Source: Prevotellaceae bacterium (lineage in GTDB: Bacteria; Bacteroidota; Bacteroidia; Bacteroidales; Bacteroidaceae). Taken from it: DNA of 8,759 bases. The translations under genes and the position numbers were made by a program. The notes under the pieces were generated by a model. That model searched no databases. It was not told the DNA's origin and saw only the letters and a program-made list of their open reading frames with translations. The stretch is taken from assembly GCA_022508685.1 (NCBI GenBank), contig JAFLUS010000063.1, positions 1 to 8,759 of the forward strand, written 5' to 3'. Positions 1 through 6,366 of this stretch are shown in pieces (the first letter of the stretch is position 1; every line of letters begins with the position of its first letter).

Positions 1-46
1 TTTCTGTCGCTCGGCAGAAGAAAACTGAAAAAAGTATTTTTTTCGT

Positions 47-77
47 TTTGCTCTGCGCTCGCTTATTCGTAACTTTG
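47..77 (+). promoter_or_regulatory. Bacteroidota-type promoter for ribF
   Basis: A TTTG box at 47-50 is followed after 19 bases by TAACTTTG at 70-77. This matches the primary sigma factor consensus of Bacteroidota, TTTG, then 19-21 bases, then TAnnTTTG. Transcription would begin only a few bases downstream, around 80-83, almost on the ATG at 83. Either the mRNA is nearly leaderless or translation starts at the in-frame ATG at 119. Nothing else is recognisable in bases 1-82, which are T-rich around 36-49. Confidence 0.7.
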
Positions 78-82
78 CAGCG

Positions 83-1024
83 ATGAAAGTAACTGACAGA
101 AACGGGCAGACGATACGGATGACGAGTGCGACGGTGGCTACCGTCGGATTCTTCGACGGCGTGCATCGGGGCCACCTGTACCTGATTCGGCAGGTGGCGG
201 AGGAGGCTCGCAGACGCGGATTGGCATCGTTGCTCGTGACGTTTCCGCAGCATCCGGCACAGGTGTTGCGTCCCGATGCGGCAAAACCGCTGCTGACGAC
301 GGCTGACGAGAAGCGCGAACGGCTGGCGATGAGCGGTGCCGACTATGTGGCGATGCTGCCTTTCACGGCGGAATTGGCACGATTGTCGGCACGTGAATTC
401 ATGGCGGATGTCTTGCTGCAGCAACTCCATGTGCAGGTGTTGCTCGTGGGGTACGACCATCGTTTCGGGCGTAACCGTTCGGAAGGTTTTGACGACTATG
501 TGCGCATCGGTCGCGAACTCGGCATCGAAGTGAAGGCGGCTGATGCCTTGTTGCTGTCGTCGTCGGCAGTGTCGTCGTCGCTCGTGCGCAGCCATTTGCT
601 CGCCGGCGATGTGGAGAAGGCGAACGAGTGGCTTGGTTACGATTATTTTTTGGATGGCCATGTGGTCGATGGTTTCCACGTGGGGCGCACTATCGGTTAT
701 CCGACGGCGAATGTGCAACCCGACTGCGCTGCCAAATTGGTGCCGCACGACGGGGCGTATGCCGTGCGGGTGACGTTGGCGGATGGCAGCGAGGTGCTCG
801 GGATGCTGAACATCGGTTGCCGCCCGACGTTGGACAACGGGACGGCGCGGAGCATTGAGGTGCATTTGTTGGATTTTCATGCCGACCTCTATGCGCAGCG
901 CATCCGTGTGCATTTCTTGCGATTTTTGCGCCCCGAACAGCGGTTTGCTTCCGTCGAGGCGTTGCGGCAGCAGTTGGAAGCCGACGAGCGTGCGGTGAGA
1001 GCGATGGGAGGGTGCGGACAATGA
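83..1024 (+). CDS. ribF: Bifunctional riboflavin kinase / FAD synthetase
   Basis: RibF phosphorylates riboflavin to FMN and then adenylates FMN to FAD, in the cytoplasm. The 313 residues match the usual length of about 310. The N-terminal nucleotidyltransferase domain carries the HxGH-type signature FDGVHRGH (residues 24-31), the flavin/ATP-site segment VGYDHRFGRNRSEG (122-135) and a serine-rich SSSLVRS stretch (164-170) that corresponds to the family's ISSSxIR motif. The C-terminal riboflavin kinase domain has the PTAN motif (207-210), NIGCRPT (243-249) and IEVHLLDF (258-265). The protein is therefore complete and probably active. The ATG at 83 gives a normal N-terminus, but the promoter lies so close that the ATG at 119 (residue 13) is a real alternative. 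The stop overlaps the next gene as ATGA at 1021-1024. This is a housekeeping gene and probably has no functional link to the glycan genes beyond position. Confidence 0.95.
   Translation: MKVTDRNGQTIRMTSATVATVGFFDGVHRGHLYLIRQVAEEARRRGLASLLVTFPQHPAQVLRPDAAKPLLTTADEKRERLAMSGADYVAMLPFTAELARLSAREFMADVLLQQLHVQVLLVGYDHRFGRNRSEGFDDYVRIGRELGIEVKAADALLLSSSAVSSSLVRSHLLAGDVEKANEWLGYDYFLDGHVVDGFHVGRTIGYPTANVQPDCAAKLVPHDGAYAVRVTLADGSEVLGMLNIGCRPTLDNGTARSIEVHLLDFHADLYAQRIRVHFLRFLRPEQRFASVEALRQQLEADERAVRAMGGCGQ
1006..1012 (+). promoter_or_regulatory. Shine-Dalgarno-like GGGAGGG inside the ribF 3' end
   Basis: GGGAGGG lies 8 bases before the ATG at 1021, a good distance for a ribosome binding site. Bacteroidota rely little on Shine-Dalgarno pairing, so this is notable. 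It supports the ATG at 1021 over the in-frame GTG at 1012, whose first base lies in the motif. The bases also encode the end of RibF, so the match could be chance. Confidence 0.4.
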
Positions 1025-1476
1025 GCCGTTGGCGCTACTGGCTGTCGCTTCCGGCGCGACGTTGGCATCGACGCGGTTTCGGCGTGCAGTCGCCGTGGGC
1101 GTTTGAACTGGTGACTTCCGTGCTGTTCAGCAACGACCGCTATTATGCTTTCGACGAACTCGGCGGAACGGCTGCCGACGAGCAGTTGTTTCGCGTGGTG
1201 CGTTGGGTGCATCCGCGTGCGGTGATGCTCGAAGGCGTGAGCGAAACGGGGCGTGCCTATGTGCGTGCAGCACAGGCAGATATAGAAATGTTGGCGTGGG
1301 ATGAGGCGCAGATTGCCAACGATGTGTTTGTGGTGGTGGATGATATTCGCGGTGCCAACAGCGTGGTGTGGAAAGCGGTGTTGGCACACGTTCGCACGAC
1401 GTCGGCATTCGACATGGGCAGACGTGGCATTGCCTTTTTCGACCCATGCCGCCAACGGCAGACGTATCTGCTTTAG
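1021..1476 (+). CDS. Short methyltransferase-family-like protein, probably degenerate
   Basis: The 151-residue product has no certain function. The N-terminal segment RGFGVQSPWAF (residues 18-28) followed by a YYAFDEL stretch (41-47), and the C-terminal segment RRGIAFFDPCRQRQTYLL (134-151), resemble the two ends of Bacteroidota class I SAM-dependent methyltransferases of about 230-250 residues; this comparison is from memory. What lies between is much shorter than expected. Where a glycine-rich SAM motif I would follow a 'phosphate-rich carboxylate' strand, only VMLEGVSETGRAYVRAA (68-84) is found, and the later strand appears as FVVVDDIR (103-110). The frame is intact with host-like codon use, so it is either a compact relative that no longer binds SAM or an internally deleted gene. 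It is translationally coupled to ribF by ATGA at 1021-1024 and preceded by GGGAGGG. Its TAG stop overlaps the stop of the convergent glycosyltransferase gene. Confidence 0.6.
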   Translation: MSRWRYWLSLPARRWHRRGFGVQSPWAFELVTSVLFSNDRYYAFDELGGTAADEQLFRVVRWVHPRAVMLEGVSETGRAYVRAAQADIEMLAWDEAQIANDVFVVVDDIRGANSVVWKAVLAHVRTTSAFDMGRRGIAFFDPCRQRQTYLL

Positions 1477-2528
1477 TGAAACAGATATTTGTATTGCTGC
1501 ACGAGGTTTTTCACGGCGTCGTTCACGTAGACGACGGCACGTAGCAGACGTGGAAAACGATAGTGCTCGCGGTCGGCACGCCAGTGTTCCACGTAGTTAT
1601 AGCGTGAAAACTGGAATTTCTTGTGCTGTGCCACACGGTCGTAGATGGTGGGGCACTCGGTGCGCACGCGTTCGTCGAGTGCGAGCATGTCGTCGTTGGG
1701 CAGTCCGCCGTACATGACGCCATATTTCAGCACGTTGCCTTCGTTGAGAATGATTTGCCGTTCCATTACGGCATAGATGTCCTTGTCGGTCGTCGCTTTC
1801 AATTCCTTCAGGCGGTCGAGTTTGAAGTGGGCAAGTTGCAGAAAGTGGCTGGCGTTGCGGCGCATGACTTTCACGTCCATCGATTGGTTGTCGCGTCCCG
1901 TGCGGTACTGGTAGATGATGAGCGGAATGCGCACGACGCTCTTGACGGCAGCCAATGGGGTGAAGCGCCACACGTCGTCGGTGTAGAGAATGCCTTCGGG
2001 TTGGACATATCGGATGTCGCGCAACAGTTGAGTGCGATAGGAAATGGCGTGCATCATGACACCGGGAAATGCCTGTCGACGGCAGAGTTCGTCGAGCGGG
2101 AACAGGCGGTTGGGTTCCAACCGCTGACGGCGAGGACGATAGGGCTTTCCCTTGAGCGTGACTTTGGTGTAGTCGGTTACGACGAGGTCGGCATCGGTCT
2201 GCTGCAAGGCATCGAGATAGTCGTCGAGGTTGGCGGTGTCGAACATGTCGTCGGCATCGAGGATTTTCACGTATCGTCCCGTCGCGATTTTCAGTCCGCT
2301 GTTCACGCATGAACCATAGTGTCCGTTCTGCTTGTCGATGACACGGAACGTGTCGGGGTGCTTTGTCGCAAATTCATGTGCAATGGCTGAACTGCCGTCG
2401 GTGCTGCCGTCGTTCACGACAATGACTTCGAGCAATGCGCTGTTGCGCCTGACGAGCAGCGACGTGAGGCAAGCGGGCAGCAATGCCTCCATGTTGTAGG
2501 TCGGGATGATGATGGAAAGTTGCTTCAT
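1473..2528 (-). CDS. Family 2 glycosyltransferase (GT-A fold)
   Basis: This 351-residue protein is an inverting GT2 enzyme expected to move a sugar from a nucleotide-sugar to a lipid-linked or LPS-type acceptor at the inner face of the cytoplasmic membrane. It begins directly with the nucleotide-binding strand IIIPTYN (residues 6-12), then VVNDGSTD (37-44), the metal-binding DADD (91-94) and YTDDVW (182-187), where an acidic pair takes the place of the usual catalytic ED. The C-terminus (about 320-351) is basic and amphipathic, which fits peripheral membrane binding. There is no transmembrane helix. The start at 2528 was chosen because residue 1 sits just before the first GT2 strand and forms an ATGA overlap with the upstream gene stop (2525-2528); the open frame extends upstream to 2744 but that part is the neighbouring gene in another frame. 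The sugar and acceptor are unknown. Confidence 0.88.
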   Translation of the reverse strand: MKQLSIIIPTYNMEALLPACLTSLLVRRNSALLEVIVVNDGSTDGSSAIAHEFATKHPDTFRVIDKQNGHYGSCVNSGLKIATGRYVKILDADDMFDTANLDDYLDALQQTDADLVVTDYTKVTLKGKPYRPRRQRLEPNRLFPLDELCRRQAFPGVMMHAISYRTQLLRDIRYVQPEGILYTDDVWRFTPLAAVKSVVRIPLIIYQYRTGRDNQSMDVKVMRRNASHFLQLAHFKLDRLKELKATTDKDIYAVMERQIILNEGNVLKYGVMYGGLPNDDMLALDERVRTECPTIYDRVAQHKKFQFSRYNYVEHWRADREHYRFPRLLRAVVYVNDAVKNLVQQYKYLFH

Positions 2529-3349
2529 TCCTCTGTTGCATATTGGTCTAATCCGAGGAGGGCGCGAGTGCGTCCTTCGCGCACGACGGCATAAGTAAAT
2601 TCGCGATTGCGCGTCCGCGTGTTCGTCTGGTTGTCGGGGTGCGGATGCCATAGGTGGACGCAGGTTGCCATGCCTTTGGCGTTCTTGCGTTGGATGCCGA
2701 GATTGAACAGGCGTGCCACGAGTTCGGTGTCTTCGCTTCCCCAACCGACGATGTTCTCTTCAAAACCATTGACGGCGTAGAGGTCGGATTTCCAGAATGC
2801 CATGTTGCAACCGCGAATCTTGCGTCGGCCGTTTTCGCCTTTGGCAATATGGTGCCACCACGGCAAGCGGATGAGGGTCAGCGGACGCAGCAGACCGGGA
2901 GTGAAGGCGGAAAATCGCGGGTCGTGCGTGTGCATTCGTCGTTCGGTGGCAGCCCGCGTGAGTCGTGCCCGACCGCCATTGACGAATGTACCCGGTTCGC
3001 GCAACAGTTGGTGGTCGCGAACGAACGAGCGCGAAATGGCGATGTCGCCGTCGATGAAGATGATGTAGTCGCCCTTGGCACGATGAATGGCCATGTTGCG
3101 CGACTTGGCAAGGCGGAACCCCTCGTCGGGAATCCACGAATGGATGAGCGGCACGGGGAAGCGCTGGCGGTAGCGGTCGATGAGTTCGCGTGTCTCCTCC
3201 GTCGACCCGTCGTCGGCAATAATGACTTCGGTCGGCAGCAATTTCTGGCGCAAGATGCTTCGCAGCACGACTTCCAGATAGTCAGGCTTGTTGTAGGTGG
3301 TCACGACAAGTGTGATGTCGGGTGCGATATGCGGTTTGCGAATAGCCAT
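2525..3349 (-). CDS. Family 2 glycosyltransferase with galactosyltransferase-type C-terminal region
   Basis: A 274-residue GT2 enzyme. Visible motifs are VVTTYN (residues 15-20), ADDGST (45-50), DEGFRLAKSRN (75-85), the DGD metal site (100-102), GCNMAFW (180-186), GWGSEDTEL (202-210) and HLWH (232-235). The DEGFRLAKSRN and GWGSEDTEL pair is typical of the group whose C-terminal half matches the beta-galactosyltransferase/chondroitin-polymerase type (Glyco_transf_7C). In these enzymes the ED of GWGSED acts as catalytic base and the histidine cluster helps bind metal. A hexose or HexNAc transfer during surface-glycan assembly is likely, but the donor cannot be told. It is the first gene of a two-gene minus-strand unit, with a promoter at 3387-3419 and an ATGA overlap with the second GT2. 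It is soluble, without signal peptide or membrane segment. Confidence 0.9.
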   Translation of the reverse strand: MAIRKPHIAPDITLVVTTYNKPDYLEVVLRSILRQKLLPTEVIIADDGSTEETRELIDRYRQRFPVPLIHSWIPDEGFRLAKSRNMAIHRAKGDYIIFIDGDIAISRSFVRDHQLLREPGTFVNGGRARLTRAATERRMHTHDPRFSAFTPGLLRPLTLIRLPWWHHIAKGENGRRKIRGCNMAFWKSDLYAVNGFEENIVGWGSEDTELVARLFNLGIQRKNAKGMATCVHLWHPHPDNQTNTRTRNREFTYAVVREGRTRALLGLDQYATEE

Positions 3350-3386
3350 CTATAGCAGTTTGTGAGTTTCACATACGATTCAGCCA

Positions 3387-3419
3387 CAAAGGTACAGAAT
3401 TTTTTGTAAATGTGACGAA
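3387..3419 (-). promoter_or_regulatory. Bacteroidota-type promoter for the two GT2 genes
   Basis: Read on the minus strand, TACCTTTG (3394 to 3387) matches TAnnTTTG exactly. A weaker -33 box, TTCG (3419 to 3416), lies 21 bases upstream with one mismatch to TTTG. Transcription would start near 3383, leaving a leader of about 34 bases before the ATG at 3349. The predicted RNA polymerase footprint overlaps that of the plus-strand promoter at 3403-3434. Confidence 0.6.
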
Positions 3420-3434
3420 GAATTCATATTTTTG
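3403..3434 (+). promoter_or_regulatory. Bacteroidota-type promoter for the six-gene operon
   Basis: TTTG (3403-3406), a 20-base spacer and TATTTTTG (3427-3434) match the Bacteroidota consensus fully. Transcription would begin around 3438-3441, giving a leader of about 50 bases to the ATG at 3491. No other TAnnTTTG was seen upstream of later operon genes, so this promoter probably drives all six. Confidence 0.68.
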
Positions 3435-3490
3435 CACAAATATTGCAACGAAAATGCAGCCTTTTTGCAAGGTTGACACACTTGTGTTAC

Positions 3491-4450
3491 ATGATTGAGA
3501 CATCAAAAAGCACCATGCCATTGCCACCCGATTTTCTGAACGAAGAAGTGCGGCTCGACTATCGCGTCAGTCGTGACATGAAGGAAGTGTGGGCAGTCTG
3601 CATCGATATGGCAGAACGATTGATAGACGTGTGTCAGCGGAACGGGCTGCAATGCTGGATGGACAGCGGCACGTTGCTCGGTGCAGTCCGTCACGGCGGG
3701 TTCATCCCATGGGACGACGACATCGACTTTGTCATGCTCCGCAAGGATTACGACAAGTTGGTGCAGATTGCCGACAAGGAATTTTCGTCGCCTTACTTTT
3801 TCCAGACGACCTACAGCGACAACGATTACTACTGCGGTCATGCCCAACTTCGCCGAGTGGACACGGCATCGCTGAGTCCGTCGGAATTGAACCGCACATC
3901 GTGCCGAGGCATCTTCATCGACATTTTCGTGCTCGACGGCTTCATCGAAAATGCCGCCCTGCGTTTTCTGCACCGCACGACGACGATGGTGCTGAAGAAA
4001 ACCATTCGGGCGTATCTGCAACCATTGCGCGAGACCAAATCCGTTGGCAAAAAACTGTTGGGTGTCTTCTCCAAAGGACTCTATGCGCTGATACCCTACC
4101 GCAAGGCGTTTGCACTCTACGAACACCTGTTCCGCATGATTGATGCCGACACGCATCGTCGCGTATCTGTCGTGTCGTACAAATACAGCACACGCCGCCG
4201 CGTCCGCCTGCGCAGCAGTTACACGCAGATGGTGTGGATGCCGTTTGAAGGACTTTCGTTCCCTGCCCCCAACGACACCGACGATGCCCTCCGCTGCTAT
4301 TTCGGAGCAGACTACATGACGCCACGCAGACTATCCAGCCGGCATGGACAGAAGTACATGGATGCACGGACGGACTACGTGACGGCTGCCGAAATGCTGA
4401 AAGCGCACCCCGAACGCTATCAGCAGCAGTTGGATAAACTATACACTTAA
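3491..4450 (+). CDS. LicD-family phospho-group transferase, copy 1
   Basis: LicD proteins belong to the superfamily of bacterial LicD (phosphocholine transfer) and animal fukutin/FKRP (ribitol-phosphate transfer). They move a phospho-alcohol from a CDP-activated donor to a sugar. The signature is clear: WMDSGTLLGAVRH (residues 56-68) and PWDDDID (73-79), whose aspartates are the expected metal and catalytic residues, then FIDIFVLDG (142-150). Length is 319 residues, within the family range, with no signal peptide or membrane helix, so it should act in the cytoplasm. The ATG at 3491 was preferred to a TTG at 3443 because the promoter predicts a transcript starting almost at 3443; an ATG at 3515 is also possible. 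It is the first gene of the operon and 27 bases separate it from the GT10 gene. It differs clearly in length and C-terminus from the second LicD at 7798, so the two may use different acceptors. The group transferred cannot be read from sequence. Confidence 0.87.
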   Translation: MIETSKSTMPLPPDFLNEEVRLDYRVSRDMKEVWAVCIDMAERLIDVCQRNGLQCWMDSGTLLGAVRHGGFIPWDDDIDFVMLRKDYDKLVQIADKEFSSPYFFQTTYSDNDYYCGHAQLRRVDTASLSPSELNRTSCRGIFIDIFVLDGFIENAALRFLHRTTTMVLKKTIRAYLQPLRETKSVGKKLLGVFSKGLYALIPYRKAFALYEHLFRMIDADTHRRVSVVSYKYSTRRRVRLRSSYTQMVWMPFEGLSFPAPNDTDDALRCYFGADYMTPRRLSSRHGQKYMDARTDYVTAAEMLKAHPERYQQQLDKLYT

Positions 4451-4477
4451 ATCCCTCATACACAGCATATATTACAA

Positions 4478-5557
4478 ATGACGGCAACCACTGCAAAATT
4501 CGTCAAGATAACTCCATATCGTCCCGGACTGGGCAGCATCTTCTATCGGCAGACGCCCGATGGCTGTCGGCGTGCTGCCGACGGACTGCCGACCACGTCG
4601 TTCCTCTCGCGCGACGGCCGCTATTGTTTCTACATGGGCGACACGGATGTGGAGAACCCCGATTTCTGGGTGGTGCAGAGCAAGGGATTGCGAACGGCAC
4701 AAACGTGTCGCGTGGCTCGCGAAAACACCATTTTGCTGACGACCGAACCTCACTCCGTGCTCGTCTATCCCGACCGCTATACGCACCAATTCGGTGTGGT
4801 CTGCACCAGTCAGGAGCAGTTGCACCATCCGCACCGCATGCTGATGCAGCCCGTTCTGCCGTGGTTCGTGGGCTTTGAACGCATCGGCAATGGCTATCGC
4901 ATCACGCAAGACTACGCGTCGCTGCACACGTCGGCAACGCCCGCGAAAACCAAACTGCTCTCCGTCATCACCAGCGACAAAGCCTTCACACGCGGACACG
5001 TCGACCGCATCCGCTTTGTCCGGAAGTTGCAAGACCACTATGGCGACCGCATCGACATTTTTGGCAAAGGCTATCGCGATTTCAACGACAAATGGGACGT
5101 TGTTGCGCCTTACAAATACCAAATCGTGATTGAAAACTCTGCAGAACCACACTACTGGACGGAGAAACTGGGCGATTGTTTCTTGGCGGAAACCTTTCCG
5201 TTCTATCACGGCGGCCGCTGCGCCATGACGGATTTTCCTGCAAATGCCCTGCAACCTATCGACATCCATGATGCCGACGCAGCCATTGCCACCATTGATG
5301 CTGCCATTGCTGCCCACCGCTACGAACAGGCGAAGGACGACCTGCACGAAGCACAGCGGCTGATGCTCGACCGCTACAATATGTTCGACACGATTGCCGC
5401 CATTTGCGACACGCTGAACCCCGACGCACCCAAAGACGAAGTGACCCTACAGCCGTGCCGCTCTACCGATGCGTGGCTCAACACATGGCGCTACGCCGTG
5501 GTGCGCAACTATTACAAATGGAGTTTGAAACTCATGGGAGGAGGATTGAAAAAATGA
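4478..5557 (+). CDS. Family 10 glycosyltransferase (fucosyltransferase-type)
   Basis: The 359-residue product resembles GT10 alpha-1,3/1,4-fucosyltransferases, which use GDP-fucose and a GT-B fold. The C-terminal donor domain shows KLLSVITSDKAFTRGHVDRI (residues 159-178), IDIFGKGY (192-199), YKYQIVIENS (212-221), YWTEKL (226-231) and ETFPFYHGG (238-246). The pattern of a K/YxF/Q strand, ENS, TEKL and a following P-x-Y-x-G is the diagnostic GDP-sugar binding region of the family. The N-terminal acceptor domain (1-150) is divergent. In Bacteroidota, GT10 enzymes decorate LPS or capsule with fucose or a related GDP-deoxysugar; the donor here is inferred from family only, and no GDP-fucose synthesis genes are in the window. 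The C-terminus is basic and aromatic (about 337-359), a likely membrane contact. The stop overlaps the next start as ATGA at 5554-5557. Confidence 0.82.
   Translation: MTATTAKFVKITPYRPGLGSIFYRQTPDGCRRAADGLPTTSFLSRDGRYCFYMGDTDVENPDFWVVQSKGLRTAQTCRVARENTILLTTEPHSVLVYPDRYTHQFGVVCTSQEQLHHPHRMLMQPVLPWFVGFERIGNGYRITQDYASLHTSATPAKTKLLSVITSDKAFTRGHVDRIRFVRKLQDHYGDRIDIFGKGYRDFNDKWDVVAPYKYQIVIENSAEPHYWTEKLGDCFLAETFPFYHGGRCAMTDFPANALQPIDIHDADAAIATIDAAIAAHRYEQAKDDLHEAQRLMLDRYNMFDTIAAICDTLNPDAPKDEVTLQPCRSTDAWLNTWRYAVVRNYYKWSLKLMGGGLKK
5536..5544 (+). promoter_or_regulatory. Shine-Dalgarno-like GGGAGGAGG before the WaaP-like gene
   Basis: GGGAGGAGG ends 9 bases before the ATG at 5554. Strong Shine-Dalgarno motifs are uncommon in Bacteroidota, but this one sits in the right place to reinforce re-initiation at the ATGA overlap. 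It also encodes the GT10 C-terminal Met-Gly-Gly-Gly region, so coding constraint could explain it. Confidence 0.4.
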
Positions 5558-6366
5558 AGATGCAACTGCACGACCGATATGCCGGCGATGCTGCCATGCA
5601 GACCTTCGTCCGCACCTTGCCCGATGCGTTCGACCAAACGGGCGAGGTATTGTATGCGAAACGCAACACCATTCGTCGCATGACGGTCGGGGCGACGGCC
5701 GTCGTCGTCAAGCGCTTCAAGCGACCCCACCTTGCACAGGCACTCTATTACTCTACTTTCGGACGCAGCAAGGCACGTCGTGCATTTCTGTTTGGGCAAG
5801 AATTGCTGCGTCGCGGTATCGACACGCCCACACCCATTGCGTTCGTCGAAACCAAATGCTGTGGCATCTTGCGGCAATCCTATTATATCTGTGGGGAAGA
5901 CAACAATTTGCCCATCCGCACCTTGCTCCATCGTCCCGAAGGTTTCGACCGTCCGCTCGCTCGGGCGTTTGCGCAGTTTGCCGCCACGCTCCACGGCAAA
6001 GGTGTGCTGCACGGCGACCTCAATTCCACCAACACGCTCTATCGGCAGTGCGACGACGGCACTTACGCCTTCTCGGTCATCGACATCAACCGCATGAAAT
6101 TCTATCCCGCCGACACGTTGCCGCCACTCGACGAGTGCCTCGAAAACCTCACGCGCTTCACGGGCGACATGCAGTTGTTCGGCATCGTTGCCTATTTCTA
6201 TGCCGACACCATGGCGCAACGCTTCGGCATCGACCGCCAGACCCTCATCGACAAAGCCGTTGCGACGAAGATGCGCCACGACGAACGTTGGCGCAAACGC
6301 AAATCCTTTCTGAAAAAGTTGAAACGGAAGTCCGCATCGAAATCCCCTACACAGCCTCAACAATGA
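5554..6366 (+). CDS. WaaP/Kdo-kinase-like lipopolysaccharide core kinase
   Basis: The 270-residue protein has a minimal protein-kinase-like fold of the lipopolysaccharide kinase (WaaP/KdkA/InaA) type, which phosphorylates a core sugar such as Kdo or heptose with ATP. Seen in order: the VAxK-like strand VVKRF with Lys53, the catalytic loop HGDLNSTN (153-160; Asp155 is the likely base and Asn160 a metal ligand), and DINR (177-180) in the place of DFG, with Asp177 as metal ligand. A strongly basic tail (241-264, rich in Arg and Lys) could bind the inner membrane. The start at 5554 forms ATGA with the GT10 stop; the open frame reaches upstream to 5404, but that part reads through the GT10 gene. 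The stop overlaps the next start at 6363-6366. The substrate is inferred; a protein substrate is unlikely given the family. Confidence 0.8.
   Translation: MKMQLHDRYAGDAAMQTFVRTLPDAFDQTGEVLYAKRNTIRRMTVGATAVVVKRFKRPHLAQALYYSTFGRSKARRAFLFGQELLRRGIDTPTPIAFVETKCCGILRQSYYICGEDNNLPIRTLLHRPEGFDRPLARAFAQFAATLHGKGVLHGDLNSTNTLYRQCDDGTYAFSVIDINRMKFYPADTLPPLDECLENLTRFTGDMQLFGIVAYFYADTMAQRFGIDRQTLIDKAVATKMRHDERWRKRKSFLKKLKRKSASKSPTQPQQ

Noticed and set aside
555..585. TCG triplet run inside ribF
   Set aside because: It encodes the serine-rich segment including the conserved SSS motif of RibF, so coding explains it.
2529..2744. Upstream extension (72 residues) of the GT2 gene that starts at 2528
   Set aside because: The extension overlaps the upstream GT2 gene in another frame and has shadow-like composition; the GT2 fold begins exactly at the ATG at 2528.
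1623..3355. Plus-strand open frames of about 230 codons opposite the two GT2 genes
   Set aside because: No family motifs or promoter; they mirror the GT2 coding sequence in a complementary frame.
3476..3487. Small inverted repeat ACACA-CT-TGTGT just before the first LicD start
   Set aside because: Five pairs with a two-base loop cannot form a stable hairpin as such; it could be an operator but is too short to support.
3443..3490. N-terminal extension of the first LicD from a TTG at 3443
   Set aside because: The predicted transcript begins at about 3438-3441, leaving almost no leader. The extra 16 residues show no family similarity, and an ATG is available at 3491.
5404..5553. Upstream extension of the WaaP-like kinase
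   Set aside because: The bases belong to the GT10 C-terminus in another frame; the ATGA overlap and the purine tract support the start at 5554.
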